From Paracoccaceae bacterium (lineage in GTDB: Bacteria; Pseudomonadota; Alphaproteobacteria; Rhodobacterales; Rhodobacteraceae), in the NCBI GenBank assembly GCA_947449875.1, contig CANFSY010000008.1, positions 1 to 49,015 of the forward strand: DNA of 49,015 bases. Direction: 5' to 3'. Below are positions 23,636-33,100 of this stretch, one piece after another. The first letter of the stretch is position 1; each line of letters starts with the position of its first letter. A program made the position numbers and the translations under genes. Under the pieces are notes generated by a model that saw only the letters and a list, made by a program, of their open reading frames with translations, made no database searches and had not been told where the DNA came from.

Positions 23636-24025
23636 ATGTCGCAAGACAAAGTGGTGGCGTTGCGCCCCAAGGATCAGGTGTGCCAAGACGTCAAGCCGAT
23701 CGCAACGATCTGTCATAACCTTGGGCCAGTCACGGCCCAAAAGGTGGTGACCCGCGCCTTGGGCGAGATATCGCAAAGCGTTTCAGGCTTGGCAGATCAG
23801 GTCAAGGCGCATGATTTGGCAGAAATGCGCCGCCCTTTGCGCCGTCTGCAAAGGATGAGCGAAAGTTTGGGTCTGGTCACGCTGGGCTTGATTGCGGTCG
23901 ATCTGACCGTCTGCATAGATAGTCAGGATATGACCGCTTTTGCCGCCGTTTGGGCAAGGCTTTTGCGCGTGGCCGATATGGCCTTGGTCGAGGGGCATAA
24001 CCCCTTGGGCCTGACGCAGGGCTAG
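23636..24025 (+). CDS. HPt-like helical protein lacking the phospho-acceptor His
   Basis: A 129-residue all-helical cytoplasmic protein. The C-terminal half (residues about 65-115) follows the histidine phosphotransfer pattern: EMRRPLRRLQRMSESLG, then LGLIAVDLTVC and a final VWARLLRVADMAL. The HPt motif H-x-L-K-G-x5-G would align with R-R-L-Q-R-x5-G, so the acceptor His is replaced by Arg. It may be a degenerate docking protein, but the fold is my inference. ATG at 23636 has GGAG 8 bases upstream. Divergent from carbonic anhydrase, with M17 aminopeptidase 87 bases downstream. Confidence 0.55.
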   Translation: MSQDKVVALRPKDQVCQDVKPIATICHNLGPVTAQKVVTRALGEISQSVSGLADQVKAHDLAEMRRPLRRLQRMSESLGLVTLGLIAVDLTVCIDSQDMTAFAAVWARLLRVADMALVEGHNPLGLTQG

Positions 24026-24112
24026 GGTCGCCAAACCGTTGCACAGGCTTTGATGCGCAACGCCCTTGCGGGGCGCTTGGGAACGGCTAGGCTGAGGGTG
24101 TAGGAGAATGCC

Positions 24113-25492
24113 ATGACCCATCCCCGCTTTGCCGACCCCGATGCTGCCTATCGCAGCCTGACCTTGGTGACGGCTGACGACTGGCCCGCTTTGCGTGACA
24201 GCCACCCCGCCAAAGACTGGCTGGCCGCCACGGGGTTCGAGGCGGGCTTGGGCGAGCTGCGCCTTATTGCGGGGCCTGAGGGTGTTGCCTCGGCCATCGC
24301 GGGTTTGGGCACACCCAAAGCCCGTGCTCGGTTGCGCTTTGGGGTGGCGAAAGCCGTTGCAGGGCTTCCTGCGGGCAACTGGGCGCTGGAAGGCGCGCTT
24401 TCGGCTGCGCTGCGCGATGAAACGGTTCTGGCGTGGCTGTTGCAATCTTACCGATTCGACCGCTACCGCAGCACGAAAAACCCCGATGCGCCCCTGTTGC
24501 GCCTGCCACAGGGGGCCGATGGCCCCCGCCTGCTGGCCATGGCGCAGGCAGAGTTTCTGACCCGCGATCTGGTCAACACCCCCGCCTCTGACATGGGCCC
24601 GGCCGAGCTTGAAGCGGCGTTTGTCGCATTGGCCCAATCCTTTGGCGCGACCACCACCGTGATCAGGGGCGATGACCTGCTGACGCAAAACTTTCCCATG
24701 GTCCATGCCGTCGGCCGCGCCTCGCCCCGCGCGCCGCGCATTATGGATATGCGCTGGGGCAGTGTTGGCCCAAAGCTGACGCTGGTGGGCAAGGGGGTGT
24801 GCTTTGATACCGGCGGGTTGAATATCAAACCCTCGTCCGGCATGAACCTGATGAAGAAAGACATGGGCGGGGCGGCCACGGTGCTGGGGCTGGCCCATAT
24901 GATCATGGCGCTTGGCCTGCCCGTTCAGTTGCGCGTGATCGTGCCGGCGGTTGAAAACGCCATCTCGGGCAACGCGCTGCGGCCCAAAGACATTCTCACC
25001 TCGCGCAAGGGCCTGACGGTCGAGGTGAACGACACCGACGCCGAAGGACGCCTTGTTTTGGGCGACGCGCTGGCTTGGGCCGAGGAAGAGCCCGCTGACA
25101 TGATCTTATCCATGGCAACCCTGACAGGGGCCGCCCGTATCGCCGTTGGCCCCGACCTTGCCCCCTATTACTGCAACGACCCCGCCGTGGTCGCAGCGTT
25201 AGAGGCGGGGGCCGCAGCGGCCTTTGATCCGGTTTGGCGGCTGCCCTTTCATGATGCCTACGAATCCATCATCGAACCGGGCATCGCCGATCTTGATAAC
25301 GCGCCGGGCTGGGGCTTTGCAGGCTCGGCCACCGCCGCGCTGTTTTTGCGCCGCTTTGTGAACAACCCGCGCTATTTGCATTTTGACATCTACGCTCACA
25401 CGCCCTCTGACCTGCCCGCCCGCCCCAAGGGCGGGGTCGGCCAAGGTGCCCGCGCGGTTTTTGCGGCCCTGCCCGCCATATTGGGCCTGTGA
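24113..25492 (+). CDS. M17 family leucyl aminopeptidase-like metallopeptidase
   Basis: A 459-residue M17 peptidase. All key residues of PepA are in place: LVGKGVCFDTGGLNIKP (metal Lys and Asp, catalytic Lys) around residue 225, MKKDMGGAAT (metal Asp), and NTDAEGRL (metal Asp and Glu, catalytic Arg) around residue 306. These cytosolic di-metal enzymes release N-terminal residues from peptides. It is followed with no gap by an NlpC/P60 hydrolase whose ATG comes right after its stop; the pair suggests joint breakdown of cell-wall peptides. Confidence 0.95.
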   Translation: MTHPRFADPDAAYRSLTLVTADDWPALRDSHPAKDWLAATGFEAGLGELRLIAGPEGVASAIAGLGTPKARARLRFGVAKAVAGLPAGNWALEGALSAALRDETVLAWLLQSYRFDRYRSTKNPDAPLLRLPQGADGPRLLAMAQAEFLTRDLVNTPASDMGPAELEAAFVALAQSFGATTTVIRGDDLLTQNFPMVHAVGRASPRAPRIMDMRWGSVGPKLTLVGKGVCFDTGGLNIKPSSGMNLMKKDMGGAATVLGLAHMIMALGLPVQLRVIVPAVENAISGNALRPKDILTSRKGLTVEVNDTDAEGRLVLGDALAWAEEEPADMILSMATLTGAARIAVGPDLAPYYCNDPAVVAALEAGAAAAFDPVWRLPFHDAYESIIEPGIADLDNAPGWGFAGSATAALFLRRFVNNPRYLHFDIYAHTPSDLPARPKGGVGQGARAVFAALPAILGL

Positions 25493-26305
25493 ATGGACCG
25501 CCGCCTGACCCCCGCCACGGCCCGCATCGCCCATATCTCGCTGCACGGCCAGATCGACGCCCCCGCCTTTACCGCCGGTGAGACGCTGCAAATCGCCGCC
25601 CCCTTGGTCGACCTGCTGCGCAGCCCCTATGGGCCGCGCGAACGTCAGCTGTGGCTGGGAGAGGACTTTACCGTCATCGACCGCGACCAAGCCCACGCCT
25701 TCGGCTTTGCCACCAAAGACGGCTACTGCGGCTGGCTGCCCGAAGCGGTGCTGGAACAGGCCCCGCCTGCCACGCATTGGGTGGCCGCAACCGGCACGCA
25801 TCTTTATGCCCAGCCCAAAGCCAGTTCGCAAAACCTAAGCGCTTTGCCCATGGGCGCGCGGGTGGCGGTGCTGGATCAGGTCGGCGCCTATGCCCAAACG
25901 ACACAGGGCTTTGTGCCCGCCCCCCATCTGCTGCCCTTGGGCACGTATCTGGCCGATCCGGTGTCGGTGGCTGAAATGTTCCTGCACAGCCCCTATCTGT
26001 GGGGCGGCAATTCGCGGGCGGGCTTAGATTGCTCGGGCCTTGCCCAAATCGCGCATTTGGCCTGCGGCATGGGTCTGCCTGCCGATTCTGACCTGCAAGA
26101 AACCGCAGGGCGCGTGGTGCAAGGCGACTTTCAGCGTGGAGATTTGTTGTTCTGGGCGGGTCATGTCGCCATGGCTGTCGACAACCAGCGCCTGATCCAT
26201 GCCAACGGTCACACAATGTCGGTGGCCTACGAAAACATCGCTGATGCCATCGCCCGCATCCAACAGGCCGAAGGCGCCCCGTTGCGCAGCCACCGCCGCC
26301 TTTAA
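25493..26305 (+). CDS. NlpC/P60 peptidase with N-terminal SH3-like domains
   Basis: A 270-residue cysteine peptidase. The NlpC/P60 domain (about residues 155-260) has the triad Cys180 (LDCSGL), His224 (AGHVAMAVD) and His236 (IHANGHT). The first 150 residues have two SH3b-like units (GPRERQLWLGEDFTV and VAATGTHLYAQPK leading into MGARVAVLD). Such enzymes cut gamma-D-glutamyl bonds in murein stem peptides. There is no signal peptide, so it may act on recycled peptides in the cytoplasm, fitting the linked M17 gene. Its stop overlaps that of the convergent DUF2794 gene by 4 bases. Confidence 0.93.
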   Translation: MDRRLTPATARIAHISLHGQIDAPAFTAGETLQIAAPLVDLLRSPYGPRERQLWLGEDFTVIDRDQAHAFGFATKDGYCGWLPEAVLEQAPPATHWVAATGTHLYAQPKASSQNLSALPMGARVAVLDQVGAYAQTTQGFVPAPHLLPLGTYLADPVSVAEMFLHSPYLWGGNSRAGLDCSGLAQIAHLACGMGLPADSDLQETAGRVVQGDFQRGDLLFWAGHVAMAVDNQRLIHANGHTMSVAYENIADAIARIQQAEGAPLRSHRRL

Positions 26306-26649
26306 TCGACCAGCCGCACCGACTTTGGCTCTAGCACGCGCAGCACTTGGGCCAGATCGTGGCCACGGCGCAAAATCCGCCCGTCCATGGCCACAACGCC
26401 GTAGATGCCCTGCTTGGCCCGCAAAGCGGGGCGCTTTTCCACACGGTACAGTGGCATTTCCGCCGTGCGCCGAAAGATCGAAAACACCGCCATCTCGCGC
26501 AGGGTCGAGATGCCGTAATCGCGCCACTCTCCCGCCGCCACCATCCGGCCATACAGCGAAAAGATCACACCAAATTCACGACGGTCAAAGCACACCTGTT
26601 CGGGCGGGCGTTCTGCTGGAACAAACGGGGTGGTCACCAATTGCGTCAT
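26302..26649 (-). CDS. DUF2794 family protein
   Basis: A 115-residue protein of the alphaproteobacterial DUF2794 family: the core FDRREFGVIFSLYGRMVAAG, then AVFSIFRRTAEMPLYRVEKRP and RGHDLAQVLRVLE is highly conserved in that group. Function is not known. It is small, soluble and basic in the middle. The gene stands alone, converging on the NlpC/P60 gene and separated by 87 bases from asparaginase. Confidence 0.88.
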   Translation of the reverse strand: MTQLVTTPFVPAERPPEQVCFDRREFGVIFSLYGRMVAAGEWRDYGISTLREMAVFSIFRRTAEMPLYRVEKRPALRAKQGIYGVVAMDGRILRRGHDLAQVLRVLEPKSVRLVD

Positions 26650-26736
26650 GTCACAAGTCTATCGCGCAACCGTTACAAATCAAGCCCAAAGCCCGTAGGC
26701 TTTACTTGCAACGGTGCTGCGCCCCCACGTCCGGCG

Positions 26737-27735
26737 TTACAAAAACCCCGGGGCGAGGGTGACAATCCCCGTCTCTTTGCCGCGCCAGTTGGTTTGCACC
26801 GCGTTCAGGCGTTTTTTGGCGTAGGGGTGGTTGGCATCCAGCGCGCCCAACCGCACCAGCAACGCCGTCATGACGGCATCAGATGCGCGGTAGCCGCCAT
26901 CGACGATCTTGATCGCGATGCCCCGCTTAAGCTGCGGCAGAATGGCGATGTGAACCGCCTCTGCCCCGCCTTTTAACGTCACCTTGCCATCCATCGCCCG
27001 CATCAGTTCGGTATCGGTGGCCGTGTCGCCCGCCACCAGTTCCGGAAACTGCGCCATGGCGCGGGTCAGGCGGTGCATCGCGCGGTCGCGCGTATCGCCG
27101 CCGCCCGTAGCCCCCGCAAACCGCCCCATAGCGCGCGCTAACCCGTGCACCGAGGTGGCGAAATTGGGGGCAGAGCAGCCGTCAACGCCCCAGCCGGGGC
27201 TGTTTTCGCCTGTCGTTTCTTCAAACGCGGCTTTGACCATCACCTGCAAGGGATGGTCGTGTTCGACATAATCCGCATGGCCCTTGATGTGGCGGTTCAT
27301 TGTCAAAAAGCCCGAATGCTTGCCCGAGCAGTTGTTGTGGTACTGGCAAGGCCGTTCGTTGGCACGGATCAGGCGGTCGCGCTCGACCCGATCTGACGGC
27401 TCATGCGATCCGCAGCGCAGATCGGCTTCCCCCATGCCCAGACCGTGCAGCCACGATTCGGCCATCTTGACGTGCAACGCCTGCCCGTGGTGGCTGGCAC
27501 AGGCAAAGGCCAACTGCGCCTCTGTCAGGCCCGCTGCGTCCGCCGCGCCGCTTTCTACCAAGGGCAGCGCCTGAATCATCTTGCACGACGAGCGCGGAAA
27601 GATCACCTGATCGGGGTTGCCCCAAGCCTCGACAATCTGGCCTTTTTCGTCGCAAATCACGGCATGACCCGCGTGATAGCTTTCCAAAAGCCCGCCGCGC
27701 CATGTTTGCACCATGGTCAGTGCCTGTCGGTTCAT
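26737..27735 (-). CDS. L-asparaginase II family protein (rhizobial type)
   Basis: A 332-residue protein of the asparaginase II family (COG4448, Rhizobium etli type), which hydrolyses asparagine to aspartate and ammonia and is unrelated to the E. coli enzymes. Conserved blocks are WRGGLLESYHAGHAVI, FPRSSCKMIQALPLVESG (Ser/Lys pair), FACASHHGQALHV, and NNCSGKHSGFLTMNRH. The start is uncertain: several Met codons (27792, 27738, 27735, 27714) exist and no ribosome site is convincing; 27735 and 27714 both give family-like N-termini. Confidence 0.9.
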   Translation of the reverse strand: MNRQALTMVQTWRGGLLESYHAGHAVICDEKGQIVEAWGNPDQVIFPRSSCKMIQALPLVESGAADAAGLTEAQLAFACASHHGQALHVKMAESWLHGLGMGEADLRCGSHEPSDRVERDRLIRANERPCQYHNNCSGKHSGFLTMNRHIKGHADYVEHDHPLQVMVKAAFEETTGENSPGWGVDGCSAPNFATSVHGLARAMGRFAGATGGGDTRDRAMHRLTRAMAQFPELVAGDTATDTELMRAMDGKVTLKGGAEAVHIAILPQLKRGIAIKIVDGGYRASDAVMTALLVRLGALDANHPYAKKRLNAVQTNWRGKETGIVTLAPGFL

Positions 27736-27902
27736 CATCTTCGGTCTCATCCTTGTGGTCTTGGCGGAAAACTGCCCATGGGGCTTTCGCAAAAGTCCTG
27801 TTATCGGTTAAAGGTAGGATACGGGGTGTAGATATCGCGTGCCATGAAAAAAGTTGCTGAAAACGGCACAGGTGTGGTGAAAGACTTTTGGAGGCTGACA
27901 CG

Positions 27903-28427
27903 ATGCTTAATCTGACACTGCGTGGCGTGCTAGGTCTTGTTGCGGTGCTGGTCGCTTTGGCCCAAGGTCTTGCGCCCGCTGTTGCGCAAACGGCCGCCAC
28001 CAAAACCGCGTGGAGCGTTTTTTCCGACGGAACCCCCAAGGAATGCTGGGGCGTGTCCAAGCCCAAAAAGACCGTGAACACCCGCGACGGAAAGGAAGTT
28101 TCGGTCAAGCGCAGCGATATCTTGCTGTTTGTCACCTTCCGCCCCGGTCAGGTCGGCGGCGAGACGTCTTTTGCCGGCGGCTATCCCTTTGCCCAAGGGT
28201 CAACCGTTGAACTGGTGATTGATGATCAAACCTTCCAGATGACGACGAAAGGCGAATACGCTTGGGCCATGACACCGCAAGATGATGTCAAAGTTCTGGC
28301 CGCCATGCAAAAAGGCGCCGAGGCGACCTTGACCGCCCATTCCGCCAAAGGCACCCAGACCAAAGACACCTTTAGCTTGGCAGGCTTCACCGCCGCGATG
28401 ACCGAAGCGTCAAGCCAGTGCAATTGA
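27903..28427 (+). CDS. Invasion-associated locus B (IalB) family protein
   Basis: A 174-residue exported protein of the IalB family (PF06776). A signal peptide (LRGVLGLVAVLVALAQGLA, ending APAVAQ) is followed by the family core with KTAWSVFSDGTPKECWGVS at the N-terminus and a C-terminal Cys (SSQCN). IalB was named from Bartonella erythrocyte invasion, but the family is widespread in free-living alphaproteobacteria, so an envelope role is more likely here. ATG at 27903 has TGGAGG 8 bases upstream. It is 123 bases before rlmN on the same strand. Confidence 0.85.
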   Translation: MLNLTLRGVLGLVAVLVALAQGLAPAVAQTAATKTAWSVFSDGTPKECWGVSKPKKTVNTRDGKEVSVKRSDILLFVTFRPGQVGGETSFAGGYPFAQGSTVELVIDDQTFQMTTKGEYAWAMTPQDDVKVLAAMQKGAEATLTAHSAKGTQTKDTFSLAGFTAAMTEASSQCN

Positions 28428-28550
28428 CCCCACTGTCGGGTGTTTGCTGACATATCGGTCCCGCAAGGGCCTGTTGGAACCCCTGAGCTTGCGATGGCGC
28501 TTCGCCCCGAACGCCGCTATACGGCCCGCTCAACCTGCGAGACGCTTTGC

Positions 28551-29729
28551 ATGACACCCGCCACCGCCCCCATCACCCAAGACGTTTTGACCCTGCCGCG
28601 CAAGCTGGCCGAAGGGGGTAAAACCAACATCATCGGCTTGACGCGCGATCAGCTGCGCGCCGCCCTGATCGCTGCGGGAACGCCAGAAAATCAAGCCAAA
28701 ATGCGTGTGGGTCAGGTGTGGCAATGGGTCTATTACTGGGGCCTGCGCGACTTTATGGCGATGAGCAATCTGGCCAAAGACTACCGCACCCTTTTGTCCG
28801 AAAACTTCACGGTTGAGCTGCCCGAGGTCGTCACCCGCCAAATCTCGGCCGATGGCACGCGCAAATATCTGGTGCGCATCGCAGGCGGGCACGAGGTTGA
28901 GGTGGTCTATATCCCTGAAACCGACCGCGGCACCTTGTGCATCTCGTCGCAAGTCGGCTGCACGCTGACCTGTAGCTTTTGCCACACCGGCACGCAAAAA
29001 CTGGTGCGCAATCTGACCGCGGCAGAGATTGTCGGCCAAGTCATGCTGGCGCGCGATGATCTGGGCGAATGGCCCGTCAAAGGCCAACCCAAGCCCGAGG
29101 TGCGGCTGGTGTCGAACGTGGTCCTGATGGGCATGGGCGAGCCGTTGTATAACTTTGAAAACGTCCGCGATGCGATGAAGATCGTGATGGATGACGAAGG
29201 CATAGGCCTAGGCCGCCGCCGCATCACCTTGTCGACCAGCGGCGTTGTGCCCGAAATCGCCCGCACCGCGACCGAGATTGGCTGCCTTTTGGCCGTGTCG
29301 TTCCACGCCACCACCGACGAGGTGCGCGACAAACTGGTGCCCGTCAACAAAAAGTGGAACATCGCGACCCTGCTGGATGCCCTGCGCGCTTATCCGGGCC
29401 TGTCCAATTCCGAACGCATTACGTTTGAATATGTCATGCTTGACGGTGTGAACGACACCAAAGAAGACGCCCACCGCTTGGTCGATCTGTTGCGCGGCAT
29501 TCCGGCCAAGGTGAACCTGATCCCCTTCAACGAATGGCCCGGCGCGCCCTATAAACGCTCGTCCGGCAACCGGATTCACGCCTTTGCCGACATCATCCAC
29601 AACGCCGGCTACGCCTCGCCCATCCGCACCCCGCGCGGCGAGGATATCATGGCCGCCTGCGGGCAGTTGAAATCGGCCACCGAAAAACAGCGCAAATCCG
29701 CGCTCAAGGCGGCACCTGCCGCCGAATAG
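28551..29729 (+). CDS. rlmN: 23S rRNA (adenine2503-C2) / tRNA (adenine37-C2) methyltransferase
   Basis: A 392-residue radical SAM methyltransferase. The 4Fe-4S cluster ligands are C137, C141 and C144 (CTLTCSFC), and the C-terminal methyl-carrying Cys is C370 (MAACGQL). Family segments [28 protein letters not shown] and [11 protein letters not shown]-like PFNEWPG are present. It methylates A2503 of 23S rRNA and A37 of some tRNAs in the cytoplasm. Start 28551 matches the family N-terminus, although the ribosome site is weak and longer frames to 28440 exist. Confidence 0.95.
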   Translation: MTPATAPITQDVLTLPRKLAEGGKTNIIGLTRDQLRAALIAAGTPENQAKMRVGQVWQWVYYWGLRDFMAMSNLAKDYRTLLSENFTVELPEVVTRQISADGTRKYLVRIAGGHEVEVVYIPETDRGTLCISSQVGCTLTCSFCHTGTQKLVRNLTAAEIVGQVMLARDDLGEWPVKGQPKPEVRLVSNVVLMGMGEPLYNFENVRDAMKIVMDDEGIGLGRRRITLSTSGVVPEIARTATEIGCLLAVSFHATTDEVRDKLVPVNKKWNIATLLDALRAYPGLSNSERITFEYVMLDGVNDTKEDAHRLVDLLRGIPAKVNLIPFNEWPGAPYKRSSGNRIHAFADIIHNAGYASPIRTPRGEDIMAACGQLKSATEKQRKSALKAAPAAE

Positions 29730-29848
29730 GCTTTCGCGTGCGGCTTAAACGGGCCACAAGGGGCAGGCTCGGGCCAGCCCCGGTTCCTTACAGCGGAAGC
29801 TGCATCTTGCGATCTGCCGTCCCTCTGGCCTTGTTCATAGGCCTTTGA

Positions 29849-30886
29849 ATGACCCCTGACACCCACACAGATCAGTCCCGTCAGGACAGTGCCCGCGCTT
29901 GGGTTGTGAAACTGGCGCGCTACCGCGAGCCGTCGACCTGGCGCAGCCTATTTGAACTGGCGGTGACGCTGGTGCCCTTTGCCCTGCTCTGGGCGCTGGC
30001 TTGGGCAGCGCTGGATGTGTCGGCTTGGCTGTCGGTGGCGATTGCCGTGGTGAACGGCGGGTTTTTGGTGCGGATTTTTATCATCCAGCACGATTTGGGC
30101 CATGCGTCTTATTTCGGCAACCGCACCGCCGCCGATTGGTTGGGCCGCGCCTTAGGCGTGTTGACCCTGACGCCTTATGACGTGTGGCGCCGCACCCATG
30201 CGATCCATCACGCGCATCACGGCAACCTTGATCACCGCGGCATCGGCGATGTGCTGACGCTGACGGTGGATGAATACCGCGCCCGCAGGGCTTGGGGGCG
30301 GCTGATGTACCGGCTGTATCGCCACCCCTTGGTGCTGTTCGTGCTGGGGCCAAGCTATTTGTTCATCGTGCAAAACCGACTGCCCGTGGGGCTGATGTCT
30401 TCGGGCTGGCGCTATTGGGTCTCGGCCATGGGCACCAACGCATTTATCGTGATGATTGTTGGCCTGATTGTGTGGCTGGATGGCCTTATGCCGTTGTTGT
30501 TGATCTATATTCCCACCTCGGTGATCGGGGCGACGATCGGGGTTTGGCTGTTTTATGTGCAGCATCAGTTTGAACAGACCCATTGGGCCACACCGCCCGA
30601 TTGGCAGATACATGATGCCGCCTTGGAAGGGTCGTCGCATTACAAACTGCCGCGCCTTTTGCAATGGATGACCGGAAACATCGGCATCCACCATGTGCAC
30701 CACCTTTACAGCCGCATCCCGTTTTACCGCCTGCCCGAGGTGCTGGCCGACCAGCCCGCATTGGCGCAGGCGCAAAAGCTGACAGTCCGGCAAAGCCTTT
30801 CGTGCGTAAAGCTGAAGCTGTGGGATGAAAAGACCAAGCGGTTGCTTAGCTTTCGCCAGATGACCCGTTTGTACGGCCCCGCCTGA
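29849..30886 (+). CDS. Membrane fatty-acid desaturase
   Basis: A 345-residue integral membrane di-iron desaturase (PF00487). The three His boxes are HDLGH (near residue 81), HAIHHAHH (near 116) and GIHHVHH (near 280), with four hydrophobic helices between. It resembles acyl-lipid desaturases that insert a double bond in membrane fatty acids using O2. The exact position of the double bond cannot be told. The ATG at 29849 has only a weak AGG upstream. It stands alone between rlmN and the YcaQ-like gene. Confidence 0.9.
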   Translation: MTPDTHTDQSRQDSARAWVVKLARYREPSTWRSLFELAVTLVPFALLWALAWAALDVSAWLSVAIAVVNGGFLVRIFIIQHDLGHASYFGNRTAADWLGRALGVLTLTPYDVWRRTHAIHHAHHGNLDHRGIGDVLTLTVDEYRARRAWGRLMYRLYRHPLVLFVLGPSYLFIVQNRLPVGLMSSGWRYWVSAMGTNAFIVMIVGLIVWLDGLMPLLLIYIPTSVIGATIGVWLFYVQHQFEQTHWATPPDWQIHDAALEGSSHYKLPRLLQWMTGNIGIHHVHHLYSRIPFYRLPEVLADQPALAQAQKLTVRQSLSCVKLKLWDEKTKRLLSFRQMTRLYGPA

Positions 30887-30980
30887 TCGTTTTCAGACTT
30901 GCCCAAATATCCATAAATCAACGCCCGATGCCAGATCGCCGCATCTTGGCGCGTGGCGCACCACCTGCTAGCGTCGTGAC

Positions 30981-32186
30981 ATGGTCCTGCCCAACCTCGA
31001 CGCCCGCCGCCTTTTCCTGCACCGCCACGCCTTGGCAGAGCCGCCCTCTGGCCCCGCCAGCGGGGCAGACTTAGCGGCCTTGGTCGACCGTTTGGGCTTT
31101 GTGCAGGTTGACAGCATCAACACCGTCGAACGCGCCCATCACATGATCTTATGGTCGCGGCGGCAAAGCTATAAGCCTGCCGCCCTGCACCACCTGATCG
31201 AACAAGACCGCACCCTGTGGGAGCATTGGACCCACGATGCCGCCATCCTGCCCACGGCCCTGCACGGCCATTGGCACCACCGGTTCGCCAGCGATGCCAT
31301 CCGGCTGCGCGCCAATTGGGCCAACTGGTTTCGCCCCGGATACGAGGCGCTGTTCGAGTCGATCTTGGCCCGCATCCAAGCCGAAGGCCCCCTGACCACT
31401 TCCGATGTCGGCGGGCAAGAACCGCGCGGTTCGGGCGGGTGGTGGGATTGGCATCCCTCTAAAACCGCGCTGGAATGGCTGTGGCGCACGGGGCAGCTGG
31501 CCATCACGCGGCGCGAGGGGTTTCGCAAGGTCTATGATCTGACAGAGCGGGTGATCCCCGCACCGCACCGCGCACCCATCGGCGACCGCGCGCAGATGAT
31601 TGATTGGGCCTGCGCGTCAGCCCTTGACCGTTTGGGCTTTGCCGACCCAAGCGAACTGCGCGCCTTTTGGCATTTGATCACCCCGCAAGAGGCGAAGCTT
31701 TGGGCGCAAGCCGCCCTGAAGCGGGGCGAGATCGCACGGGTTGAGATTGAGGGCGCAGATGGCCGTCGCAAACCAAGCCTTGCTCGCCCTGATGTGGGTC
31801 TGGCGGCGGCAGCGGCCCCCGAACCGTCGCCCAAGCGCATTCGCATCCTATCGCCCTTTGATCCCGCGCTGCGCGACCGCGACCGCGCCGAATTTCTGTT
31901 CGGCTTTCACTACCGGATCGAGGTCTTCGTCCCCGAACCCAAGCGCACATACGGCTACTATGTCTTTCCCGTTCTGGAAGGCAGCCGCCTGATTGGCCGC
32001 CTTGACGCCAAAGCCCTGCGCGCCCAATCCACCTTGCACCTGCGCGCCTTTTGGCCAGAGGCAGGTGTTGCCCTGACAGCCGCCCGTTTGCGGCGGCTGG
32101 ACGCCGAATTGGACCGTTTGGCAACATTTGCGGGGTGTGATCGGGTGGAACGCGCCGACGGTTGGCAGCGCGGCACGCTGGTGTAA
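30981..32186 (+). CDS. YcaQ-type winged-helix DNA glycosylase
   Basis: A 401-residue protein of the YcaQ/AlkZ family (PF06224), built from tandem winged-helix domains. The catalytic Q-V-D motif is Q42-V43-D44 in FVQVDSINTVERAHH; AHHMILWSR and LWEHWTHDAAILP follow in the typical order. Members remove alkylated bases or unhook interstrand crosslinks. The Q-x-D form is that of YcaQ, whereas AlkZ has Q-x-Q. ATG at 30981 lacks a clear ribosome site. No resistance or toxin genes are next to it, so a general alkylation/crosslink repair role is more likely than self-protection. Confidence 0.88.
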   Translation: MVLPNLDARRLFLHRHALAEPPSGPASGADLAALVDRLGFVQVDSINTVERAHHMILWSRRQSYKPAALHHLIEQDRTLWEHWTHDAAILPTALHGHWHHRFASDAIRLRANWANWFRPGYEALFESILARIQAEGPLTTSDVGGQEPRGSGGWWDWHPSKTALEWLWRTGQLAITRREGFRKVYDLTERVIPAPHRAPIGDRAQMIDWACASALDRLGFADPSELRAFWHLITPQEAKLWAQAALKRGEIARVEIEGADGRRKPSLARPDVGLAAAAAPEPSPKRIRILSPFDPALRDRDRAEFLFGFHYRIEVFVPEPKRTYGYYVFPVLEGSRLIGRLDAKALRAQSTLHLRAFWPEAGVALTAARLRRLDAELDRLATFAGCDRVERADGWQRGTLV

Positions 32187-32217
32187 GGCTGGGTAAGGTC
32201 AGCCAGTTGAACGGGCG

Positions 32218-33000
32218 TTACAGCCCGTCAAGGCAGGTTGCCATCAAGGGGGAGTCGGGGTCTGCCAAACCGTCGATCACGTTGAAATGGTGCAGATCGG
32301 GGGCGACTGTCCAAGGGCAGGCCCAAGCCTCTGACAAGGTGCGCGCTTGCCACACAAAGGCGGGGCGTTCATTCCCGCCGACCCAGACATGGGCACCGCA
32401 GTCTGACCGCAGGGTAAGGCGGGCGGGGCTTTCGCGGGCAACCTCGTCGGCATCCAGCCGCAGATCGGCGTTCATGGCGGTTTGGCGCAGCGGTTCCAAC
32501 TCGCCCAAGGGAGAGATGGGCACCACACGGCGCACTTGCGGTAAGGCCTGATCGGCGCAGCCCATGCGCGCGGCAAGATGGCCGCCTGCGGAATGGCCCG
32601 TTACCACGACAGGGCCTGCAACCAAGGCCGAGGCGGTGCTGATGGCTTGCGCCACTTCGCCTGTCATATGCGCGATGCGGGCTTGGGGGGCCAGCGTATA
32701 AGATGGCATTGCACAGGCCCACCCGCGCCCCAATGCCCCCGCCGCCAGGTGCGACCAAGTTTCCCGCCCGAAGGCCAGCCAATAGCCGCCGTGGATAAAG
32801 ACCATCAGCCCCTTGGGCTGGCCTTGGGGGTAAAACAGATCAAACCGCTGGCGCGGTTCGGGGCCATAGGCCAGATCCAGCGCCGCGCGCGGCCCAAGGC
32901 TGTCGCGAAAGGCTTGGGCTGCGGCATCCCAGCGGGGGGGATAGGCCTCTGCCCCGGGGATAAACGCGCCGTTCTGGTAGGCTTGGTCGATCTCTTGCAT
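32218..33000 (-). CDS. Alpha/beta hydrolase, arylformamidase (kynurenine formamidase)-like
   Basis: A 260-residue hydrolase. The HGGYW oxyanion motif begins at H70 and the nucleophile is S137 in GHSAGGH; WVGGNERPAF holds a probable acid residue region and HHFNVIDGL the catalytic His. This set is typical of AFMID-type arylformamidases, which hydrolyse N-formylkynurenine in tryptophan breakdown. No other kyn gene is near, so the substrate is uncertain. GGGG sits 7 bases upstream of the ATG. Divergent from gabD with a 100-base shared region. Confidence 0.8.
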   Translation of the reverse strand: MQEIDQAYQNGAFIPGAEAYPPRWDAAAQAFRDSLGPRAALDLAYGPEPRQRFDLFYPQGQPKGLMVFIHGGYWLAFGRETWSHLAAGALGRGWACAMPSYTLAPQARIAHMTGEVAQAISTASALVAGPVVVTGHSAGGHLAARMGCADQALPQVRRVVPISPLGELEPLRQTAMNADLRLDADEVARESPARLTLRSDCGAHVWVGGNERPAFVWQARTLSEAWACPWTVAPDLHHFNVIDGLADPDSPLMATCLDGL

Positions 33001-33100
33001 TCTGTTCCCCTTGGCCTTTCGCCTTGACCCATCACCCAGAACTGGACTTTTGCCCCCGCCTGCGCCATTGCAAGCTCAACGACATTTGGAGGCCCAACTG

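Noticed and set aside
23783-24898. A 371-codon minus-strand open frame opposite the M17 gene
   Set aside because: Shadow of a gene whose catalytic residues are all intact; no ribosome site or family match.
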